Shown in pieces: positions 5,763-11,202 of a DNA stretch of 11,202 nt. Within the stretch, counting starts at the first letter, position 1; each line of letters begins with the position of its first letter. A program made the position numbers and the translations under genes. The stretch is from Spirochaetaceae bacterium (GTDB lineage Bacteria > Spirochaetota > Spirochaetia > Treponematales > Breznakiellaceae). The DNA lies in assembly GCA_031288215.1 (NCBI GenBank), contig JAITRV010000114.1, positions 1-11,202 on the forward strand, given 5' to 3'. The notes under the pieces were generated by a model. That model made no database searches and was not told the DNA's origin. It saw only the letters and a program-made list of their open reading frames with translations.

Positions 5763-7066
5763 TGGGTTCCTTCCGCTGGATAGCCTTTGTGGCGGCCCGG
5801 TATATCTCCAAGGGCCGGCAAAACCGGACCAATCCCACTATGATCCTGGCGGTCTTGGGGATCTTCATCGGCGTCCTGGCCTTGACGGTGATCATCTCGG
5901 TGATGAACGGATTCCAGCTTGGATTCATCGAGAGCATCCTGGAAATATCCTCTTTTCATATCCGGCTGGAATCCCTGCCGGGGAATGAACAGGCCCGATC
6001 CCTGGGGGAGCGGATCACCGCCCTGCCGGGGGTCAGTTCGGCGCTGCCCTTTATGGACCTAACCGGCATCATCCGGGGCGGCCAGGGCAGGCAGCAGACC
6101 GCGGCGGTCCGGGGCTTGCCGGCGGACGCCCTGGAGAAGGACCGGGGGATGGGCGCTCATCTCACCTTTTCCGCGGGGGCCTTTGACCTGGAGGAACCGG
6201 ATTCCATACTCCTGGGAACCGAGCTTGCCCGGCGGCTCAATGTCCGCCCGGGAGACGCGATCACCCTCCTTTCCGTGTCGGGCTTCCTGCCCGCCGAGGC
6301 TTCCCCGGAGGATTCGCTCTTTACGGTCCGGGGCATCTTCGACTCCGGCTTCTATGAATACGATCTGGGCTGGGCCTTTATCAACCTGGAGGTGGCGGAA
6401 CGGCTGGAGGGGAATGATCGTCCCTCCCTGGGGATAAAGATAAAAAACCGCTGGCAGGACGGGCGGTTTCTGGCCCGTCTGCGGGAAATTGCCGGAGGGG
6501 GCCTTCCGATCCGGTCCTGGCGGGACTATAACCGGGCCTTTTTCAGCGCCCTGCGGACGGAAAAGCTCCTCATGTTTGTTCTGGTGGGGCTTATATTCAT
6601 CGTGGTGGGGCTTAACATCTTCCAGGCCCAGCGGAAGGCGGTGCTGGAACGCCGGGAAGAGATCGGCCTCCTCCGGGCGGTAGGGGCCACCGACCGGGAA
6701 CTGCGGCTTGTCTTTGTGTGGGACGGCCTCATCATCGGCGGCATCGGGGCCGGCCTGGGAATCGCCCTGGGCTTGCTCCTGTCCTACCACATCGGCCCCT
6801 TCTTCGCGGTCCTGGAGGCCCTGGTGAACGGCATCCTCTCGGTGCTCAACTTCATCCTGGGGGGCTTCCGGGGCGGCGGCATGGAGGGGAATTTCGCGAT
6901 CTTTTCTCCGGCAATCTTCTATATAAAAGAGATACCCTCCCGGGTGATCCCCCTGGAGGTGTTCCTGATCTTCATGTTCGGCTTTTTGTCGGCGGTTTTG
7001 GCGGCATGGTTTGCCTCGGGAAGGATATCCCGGACCAATCCCGCGGAGGTACTGCGTTATGAGTGA
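5762..7066 (+). CDS. lolC: LolC/E-family lipoprotein-releasing ABC transporter permease
   Basis: An inner-membrane permease of 434 residues in the MacB/FtsX-like superfamily. In Gram-negative bacteria LolC and LolE with the LolD ATPase release outer-membrane lipoproteins to the carrier LolA. Layout: N-terminal FIA/ARYIS-type segment, TM1 at about 28-48 followed by SVMNGFQ (46-52), the hallmark of LolC/E; a large periplasmic domain to about 265; TM2 (about 271-290); the conserved cytoplasmic ERREEIGLLRAVGA coupling region (about 296-309); TM3 (about 318-340); TM4 (about 400-420); and the family's C-terminal NPAEVLRYE. Between TM3 and TM4 is a longer loop with a glycine-rich piece (GGFRGGG), followed by YIKEIP. 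Start ATG 5762 has GGGGAG (5747-5752) upstream and overlaps the preceding TGA. The assignment as LolC rather than LolE rests on order and the intact hallmark; the two are homologous, so the symbol is provisional. Confidence 0.88.
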   Translation: MGSFRWIAFVAARYISKGRQNRTNPTMILAVLGIFIGVLALTVIISVMNGFQLGFIESILEISSFHIRLESLPGNEQARSLGERITALPGVSSALPFMDLTGIIRGGQGRQQTAAVRGLPADALEKDRGMGAHLTFSAGAFDLEEPDSILLGTELARRLNVRPGDAITLLSVSGFLPAEASPEDSLFTVRGIFDSGFYEYDLGWAFINLEVAERLEGNDRPSLGIKIKNRWQDGRFLARLREIAGGGLPIRSWRDYNRAFFSALRTEKLLMFVLVGLIFIVVGLNIFQAQRKAVLERREEIGLLRAVGATDRELRLVFVWDGLIIGGIGAGLGIALGLLLSYHIGPFFAVLEALVNGILSVLNFILGGFRGGGMEGNFAIFSPAIFYIKEIPSRVIPLEVFLIFMFGFLSAVLAAWFASGRISRTNPAEVLRYE

Positions 7067-7781
7067 AATCGGTCCCCACGGAACCGCTGGTTCCGTGAGC
7101 GCCCTGGTATCGGTGCGGCATATCGTCAAGGACTACCGGTCCGGCGCGGAAACCCTGCATATTCTCCGGGACATCAGTTTTGACATACCCCGGGGCAGTT
7201 CCGTGGCGGTAAGCGGTCAAAGCGGCAGCGGAAAGAGTACCCTCCTCAATATCCTGGGGGGGCTTGACCGCTGCGATGCCGGTACGGTCTCGGTGGGGGG
7301 AACGGAGATCACCGGTCTTTCCGAGAGCGGCCTCAGCGCCTACCGGAGCCGCCGGGTGGGATTTATCTTCCAGTTCCACTATTTATTGAAGGATTTTACC
7401 GCCCTGGAGAACGTGATGCTCCCCGCGTATATGGCGGGGATGCGGAAGCAGGACGCCCTGGAAAAGGCCCGTTCCCTCCTGGCCGATGTCAGGCTTGAGG
7501 ACCGGATCCGGCATTTCCCTTCCCAGCTTTCCGGGGGGGAGCGGCAGCGGGTGGCGGTGGCCCGGTCCATGGTGAACGACCCGGATATCATCCTCGCCGA
7601 TGAACCCACGGGCAACCTGGACCCGGCGAACAGCGCGATGGTGGCGGAACTGCTCTACGCCGAGGCGGAAAAACGGGGCAAGACCCTGATCGTGGTTACC
7701 CACGATGAACGGGTGGCGGAACGGGCGGCCCTCCGGTATACCCTGGACGGGGGGATCATCCTCGGCGGGGAGGGGCGGTGA
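7059..7781 (+). CDS. lolD: Lipoprotein-releasing ABC transporter ATP-binding protein
   Basis: The 240-residue ATPase that powers the flanking permeases. All ABC motifs are present: Walker A GQSGSGKST (53-61), Q-loop Gln105 in FQFHYLL, signature LSGGERQ (157-163), Walker B IILADE (177-182) followed by PTGNLD, and H-loop His215 in VVTHDE. FQFHYLL with PTGNLD is characteristic of the LolD/MacB/FtsE subfamily, and length matches LolD (about 230). ATG 7059 is chosen because GGAGGT (7045-7050) sits eight bases upstream; an earlier TTG at 7011 in the same frame lies inside the permease gene and would add residues with no family likeness. The start overlaps the lolC stop by eight bases and the stop overlaps the next gene by four, so the three genes are probably co-translated. 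Being between two Lol-type permeases separates it from MacB (fused) and FtsE (paired with FtsX). Confidence 0.93.
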   Translation: MSEIGPHGTAGSVSALVSVRHIVKDYRSGAETLHILRDISFDIPRGSSVAVSGQSGSGKSTLLNILGGLDRCDAGTVSVGGTEITGLSESGLSAYRSRRVGFIFQFHYLLKDFTALENVMLPAYMAGMRKQDALEKARSLLADVRLEDRIRHFPSQLSGGERQRVAVARSMVNDPDIILADEPTGNLDPANSAMVAELLYAEAEKRGKTLIVVTHDERVAERAALRYTLDGGIILGGEGR

Positions 7782-9046
7782 AGCCCGGCCCCACCTTCTT
7801 CATCGCCCTGCGTTACCTCCTGGGAAGGGCCCGGGAAGGGGGCCGCTACCTCCGGGGAGCGGCCGCGGGGATAGCCTTGAGCCTCATTCCCATCGTGGTT
7901 ACCCTCATCGTGGCGGACGGGATGATCCGGGGAATCACCGACCGCTACCTGGAACTGGGCACCGGACACCTCCAGGTGTATAACCACTTCTACCCCGGGG
8001 AGATTGAGGAAGCGGCGGCGGCCCTGAAAGATTTCCCGGGGGTCCGGGGGGTGTGGGCCGAACAGCAGGGGGTGGGGGTCCTGGTTGGCCCCCAGGGAAA
8101 AACCGGCGCCGCCATCCGGGCGGTGGATCCCTCCTTCTGGGAGCAGCGCGCCGGGCAGGAGTACCTGGAGATCCTGTCGGGGACCATCCGGCTCGACTCC
8201 CCCGGGGAAGTCCTGCTGGGGGAGGAACTGGCCCGTACCGCCGGCCTTGAAGCGGGGGACACGGTCAGGATCATGACCCTCCGGCTCAACGACGAGGGCC
8301 GGAATATCCCCCGGCTTATGCCCTTTACCGTGAAGGGGATCGTCTCCTCGGGCTACCGGGAACTGGATTCCCTCTGGTGCATCATGAGTTATGAGGGGGG
8401 GCGGCAGTTTTTGTCCTCACGGCTCACCGTTCCTTATCTCATCGTTAAGATAGACGACCCCTACCGGAAAGCCGATGAGATGCTTGTATCCTTCTATCAA
8501 AAGCTGGGGCTGGGTTTTGGGATTTATACCTGGAAGGAGCTGCAGCGATCCCAATACAGTTCCTACGAATCCACCAAACAACTGCTCCTCTTTATCATGG
8601 CGATCATCGTGGTCGTGGCGGCGGTGAACGTGTCCTCGGCGACCTCCATGCTGGCCATAGAACGGAGCCGGGATATCGCCATCTTCAAAGCCTTCGGCGC
8701 GGCCCCCCGGGAAACGAGCCGGATCTTTATCTACGCATCCCTCCTCACGGGCCTCCTGGGGGCTGTCCTGGGGATAAGCCTGGGGCTCCTCATCGCCGTG
8801 CATATCAACCCCCTCATCCGGTGCCTGGAGGGTATCCTGGGCTTCTTCTTCTGGGACCAGGTGAGGATCCTCGACCCCGGCTACTACCTCCAGGACATCC
8901 CCATCATCATCGACTGGACCACGGTCTTCCTCATCGGCATCTTCACGGTGCTCTGTTCCATCCTGGCCTCCTGGTTCCCCGCCCGCCGGGCGGGAACAAT
9001 TTCCCCCATGGACCTCATCCGCCGCCCCCGGGGGGGGCTCTTTTGA
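7778..9046 (+). CDS. lolE: Second Lol-type ABC transporter permease (LolE position)
   Basis: A 422-residue FtsX/LolE-type permease that would pair with the upstream permease and LolD as a heteromeric transporter. TM1 lies at about 28-48, TM2 at about 269-290, TM3 at about 318-340 and TM4 at about 382-402, with a large periplasmic domain between TM1 and TM2 and the cytoplasmic ERSRDIAIFKAFGA coupling segment. It departs from LolC: after TM1 it has VADGMIRGI in place of SVMNGF, and it ends MDLIRR instead of the usual AEVLRYE. Start GTG 7778 follows GGGGAGG (7767-7773) and overlaps the lolD stop as GTGA. A G8 run (9030-9037) lies just before the stop codon. The gene order permease-ATPase-permease supports a LolCDE-like complex. 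The divergence leaves open another envelope substrate, so the symbol is provisional. Confidence 0.8.
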   Translation: MKPGPTFFIALRYLLGRAREGGRYLRGAAAGIALSLIPIVVTLIVADGMIRGITDRYLELGTGHLQVYNHFYPGEIEEAAAALKDFPGVRGVWAEQQGVGVLVGPQGKTGAAIRAVDPSFWEQRAGQEYLEILSGTIRLDSPGEVLLGEELARTAGLEAGDTVRIMTLRLNDEGRNIPRLMPFTVKGIVSSGYRELDSLWCIMSYEGGRQFLSSRLTVPYLIVKIDDPYRKADEMLVSFYQKLGLGFGIYTWKELQRSQYSSYESTKQLLLFIMAIIVVVAAVNVSSATSMLAIERSRDIAIFKAFGAAPRETSRIFIYASLLTGLLGAVLGISLGLLIAVHINPLIRCLEGILGFFFWDQVRILDPGYYLQDIPIIIDWTTVFLIGIFTVLCSILASWFPARRAGTISPMDLIRRPRGGLF

Positions 9047-9067
9047 AAACCAGGGGTTTCCGCCGCC

Positions 9068-9096
9068 TTGCCGGTTTCGGCCCCTTGTGATAAACT
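9068..9096 (+). promoter_or_regulatory. Possible promoter just upstream of gltX
   Basis: TTGCCG (9068-9073) and TAAACT (9091-9096) are separated by 17 bases, with an extended -10 TG (9088-9089). Each box matches the sigma70 consensus at four of six bases. If real, transcription would begin near 9103, almost at the gltX ATG (9106), giving a leaderless or near-leaderless message. No Shine-Dalgarno sequence is visible before gltX, which fits. It is still a weak match. Confidence 0.3.
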
Positions 9097-9105
9097 GAAA
9101 AGTAT

Positions 9106-10617
9106 ATGGAAATTCGAGACCGTTACGCCCCATCCCCCACGGGGCTCCAGCATATCGGGGGGGTGAGGACCGCCCTTTTCAACTACCTTTTTGCCCGGTC
9201 CCAGGGGGGGAAGTTTATCCTGCGGCTGGAGGACACCGACCGGACCCGCTCGGACGCGGCCTTTGTCCACAACCTCTACGAGACCTTTGCCTGGCTGGGG
9301 ATCCCCTGGGACGAGGGGCCCGATGTGGGAGGGCCCTGCGCCCCTTACGTCCAGTCGGAACGCTTCGGGATCTACCGGGAACACGCCCGGCGCCTGGTGG
9401 AGGCCGGGAAGGCCTATTACTGCTTCTGTTCCCCCGAGCGGCTGGAAAAAATCCGGGAGGAGCGGGAAGCGGCCCATTCGGGAGAAACCGGCTATGACCG
9501 GCGGTGCCGGGACAGTCCCCCGGTGGAGGCGGCCGGACGCCTCCGCGCCGGAGAGGCCCACACCATCCGGCTCAAAATCCCCCTTGGCGAGACCACCCGG
9601 TTCCGGGACCGGCTCCTGGGGGAGATCGAATGGAAGAACGAGGACATCAACCCCGATCCGGTGCTCCTCAAGTCCGACGGTTTTCCCACCTACCACCTGG
9701 CCAACGTGGTGGACGATCACCTCATGGGGATAAGCCACGTCCTGCGGGCCCAGGACTGGCTCCCCTCCACCCCCCTCCACGTGATCCTCTACGGGAGCTT
9801 CGGCTGGTCCCCCCCGGAATTCTGCCACCTCCCTATGGTGATGGGAGCGGACGGGAAGAAGCTCAGCAAGCGTCACGGGGCCACCAGCATGGACGAGTTC
9901 CGCCGCCAGGGCTGCCTGCCGGAGGCCCTCCTCAACTACGTGGCCCTCCTGGGCTGTTCCTACGAGGAGGGGAAGGATCTCTACACCCTGAAGGAACTCT
10001 CGGAGCGCTTCGCCTTGGAGAAGCTCAACAAGGCTCCGGCGGTCTTTGACTACAAGAAGCTGGAATGGTACAACGGCCAGTACATCAGGATGAAGGCCGA
10101 TGCGGAGCTGGCGGCGCTTGCCCTGCCCTTTGCGGTGGAGGCGGGACTTTTCGGCGGGCCGGGGAAGGAACCGGCCCCGGCGGAAGCGGCGGCCTTCGCC
10201 GCCGCCATGCCCCTTATCAAGGAGCGGGCGGTCTTCCTCCGGGAGATTCCGGAAAAGCTGGACTACCTCTTTGCCGAACCGGCGGTGGCGGCGGCGGCGG
10301 AGTTTATCCCCAAAAAGGCGGACCTGGCCCGCACCATAAGCCTCTTGCGCCTGGGCCGGGACCTGCTGGGGGACCTGGCCGTCCTGGACGATGCCGCCGC
10401 CGAGGCCCTGGTCAAGGCCAAGGCGGAAGCCGCCGCGGTAAAGCTCGGGGACCTCCTCATGCCCCTGCGGGTGGCGGTGACGGGGAAGCGGGTGAGCCCG
10501 CCCCTCTTCGGCTCGATCCGCATCCTGGGGGCGGAAACCTGCCTCGCCCGGACAGGGCGGGCCCTGGAGGCCCTGGAAACGGCCGCCGGGACTGACGCCC
10601 TTCCCGGAGCTCTATGA
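9106..10617 (+). CDS. gltX: Glutamyl-tRNA synthetase
   Basis: Class I synthetase that charges tRNA-Glu with glutamate in the cytoplasm. Residues 7-25 carry YAPSPTGLQHIGGVRTAL, with the HIGH-type motif HIGG at 16-19. KLSKR (252-256), the KMSKS equivalent, follows MGADGK. RAQDW (214-218) is in the substrate-binding region. A zinc-type cluster C106-F-C108 with YDRRC (Y130, C134) matches bacterial GluRS. Length 503 is somewhat above the E. coli 471; the C-terminal anticodon-binding half is very Ala-rich. The start is fixed: an in-frame TAA lies at 9091-9093 and the only start codon after it before the conserved motif is ATG 9106. Upstream there is only GAAAAG, a poor ribosome-binding site. GltX rather than GlnRS because of the HIGG context and zinc cluster. 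Whether it also charges tRNA-Gln (non-discriminating) cannot be read from here. Its TGA overlaps the next ATG as ATGA. Confidence 0.96.
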   Translation: MEIRDRYAPSPTGLQHIGGVRTALFNYLFARSQGGKFILRLEDTDRTRSDAAFVHNLYETFAWLGIPWDEGPDVGGPCAPYVQSERFGIYREHARRLVEAGKAYYCFCSPERLEKIREEREAAHSGETGYDRRCRDSPPVEAAGRLRAGEAHTIRLKIPLGETTRFRDRLLGEIEWKNEDINPDPVLLKSDGFPTYHLANVVDDHLMGISHVLRAQDWLPSTPLHVILYGSFGWSPPEFCHLPMVMGADGKKLSKRHGATSMDEFRRQGCLPEALLNYVALLGCSYEEGKDLYTLKELSERFALEKLNKAPAVFDYKKLEWYNGQYIRMKADAELAALALPFAVEAGLFGGPGKEPAPAEAAAFAAAMPLIKERAVFLREIPEKLDYLFAEPAVAAAAEFIPKKADLARTISLLRLGRDLLGDLAVLDDAAAEALVKAKAEAAAVKLGDLLMPLRVAVTGKRVSPPLFGSIRILGAETCLARTGRALEALETAAGTDALPGAL

Positions 10618-11202
10618 AGGTCCGGGTCATCGAACTGCCCCTGGACTTTGGGGCAAACCGCCGGGGGAGCGATATGGGCCCCTCGGCCATACGCCTGGCG
10701 GGGCTCAAGCAGGCCCTGAGCGACGCGGGCCACGAAAGCGAGGAGGCCTTCCCCGGGATACCCGTGCCGGCCCAGGAGTTTCTGGCCGAGGGGGATCCTT
10801 CCGCCAAGTACCTGGAACCCATTGCCGCGGCCTGCGGGGAACTGGCCCGGCGGGTGGAGCAGGCCCTGGAGGAGGACCGCTTCCCCCTGATCCTGGGGGG
10901 GGACCACTCCATCGCCATCGGGAGCCTTTCGGGGTTGGGGGCGGCTTACCGGAAGCGGGGGCAGACCTGGGGAGTCCTCTGGGTGGACGCCCACGGCGAC
11001 TTCAACACCCCCGAGACCTCCCCTTCGGGGAACATCCACGGCATGGCCCTGGCCGCGGCCTGCGGTTACGGCAAAAAAGAACTCACCGCCCTCCACGGGG
11101 ATTTTACCAAGCTGGATCCGGCCCGTGTGGTCCTGGCGGGGGTACGGGACCTGGACCGGAAGGAAAAGGACCTGATGCGCCGGGCGGGGCTGCGGGTCTT
11201 CA
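10614..11202 (+). CDS. Arginase-family protein, 3' truncated by window end
   Basis: Open from ATG 10614 to the last base; 196 residues are visible of about 300 expected. Arginase cleaves L-arginine to ornithine and urea with a two-Mn centre. Visible Mn-binding motifs are GGDHS (95-99, His98) and DAHGDFN (125-131, Asp125, His127, Asp129), followed by TPETSPSGNIHGM with His142, which is the arginase-type substrate pocket (the usual form is DAHTDINTP and SGNLHGM). The N-terminus also fits: GSDMGPSAIR (18-27) is the family's G-x-x-x-GP-x-x-R pattern. The last two Asp ligands lie beyond the window. The SPSGNIHGM stretch favours arginase over agmatinase or formiminoglutamase, but the C-terminal half is needed to be sure. 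GGAG (10606-10609) precedes the start, and the ATGA overlap couples it to gltX. Confidence 0.88.
   Translation, partial: MKVRVIELPLDFGANRRGSDMGPSAIRLAGLKQALSDAGHESEEAFPGIPVPAQEFLAEGDPSAKYLEPIAAACGELARRVEQALEEDRFPLILGGDHSIAIGSLSGLGAAYRKRGQTWGVLWVDAHGDFNTPETSPSGNIHGMALAAACGYGKKELTALHGDFTKLDPARVVLAGVRDLDRKEKDLMRRAGLRVF

Noticed and set aside
9046..9066. Terminator between lolE and gltX (AAACC/GGTTT around 9050-9061)
   Set aside because: Only about five weak pairs with a three-base loop and no T run; read-through seems more likely.
8884..9876. Minus-strand open frame across lolE and gltX
   Set aside because: Antisense to two well-supported genes, with low-complexity composition and no plausible start signal. 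The same holds for the minus-strand frames at 1261-2202, 2021-3235, 4557-5258, 6059-7129 and 10263-11096.
9504..10595. Alternative + strand frames inside gltX
   Set aside because: Pro/Gly/Arg-rich shadow frames of a gene with clear motifs in the main frame.
1..11202. Mobile elements, CRISPR arrays, tRNA or rRNA genes, defence systems
   Set aside because: No transposase, integrase, spaced direct repeats, tRNA cloverleaf or toxin/antitoxin-like pair was seen on either strand.

Overview
The window is a dense, GC-rich (about 60% or more by eye) bacterial chromosome segment. All ten genes I can support lie on the + strand. The mix is didermal and housekeeping: a beta-barrel outer-membrane protein, release factor 2, the SRP receptor FtsY, a LolCDE-type lipoprotein-release ABC transporter, glutamyl-tRNA synthetase and an arginase. 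The PEGA-domain exported protein and the placing of ftsY and lol genes beside unrecognised secreted proteins remind me of treponeme-like spirochaetes. That is an inference from style and gene order, not a proven assignment. I see no mobile element, CRISPR array, tRNA or rRNA, and no sign of recent transfer.

Layout. Bases 1-794 hold the 3' end of a beta-barrel outer-membrane protein, closed by a strong GC hairpin (814-838). A sigma70-like promoter (899-927) then drives prfB (957-2067). prfB is not a plain ORF: codon 25 is an in-frame TGA within a canonical +1 programmed frameshift site, and the full protein is 369 residues only if the shift is used. Overlapping the prfB end is a PEGA-domain exported protein of unknown role (2042-3556, TTG start). 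After a 69-base gap with two small hairpins comes ftsY (3626-4603).

From ftsY to 9046 the genes form a tightly packed run in which each start overlaps the previous stop: an unrecognised secreted protein that appears to start at an ATT codon (4599-5762), then lolC-like permease, lolD ATPase and a second, more diverged Lol-type permease. A 59-base gap with a possible promoter precedes gltX (9106-10617). gltX is joined by an ATGA overlap to an arginase gene that runs off the window at 11202.

Working together: FtsY delivers SRP-bound nascent membrane proteins to the translocon, and the LolCDE complex extracts lipoproteins from the inner membrane. The unknown secreted protein is sandwiched and translationally coupled between them, so it is a candidate accessory of envelope biogenesis. 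No striking new defence or mobile system is present. The items most worth a second look are the prfB recoding site, the apparent ATT start, and the two uncharacterised exported proteins.
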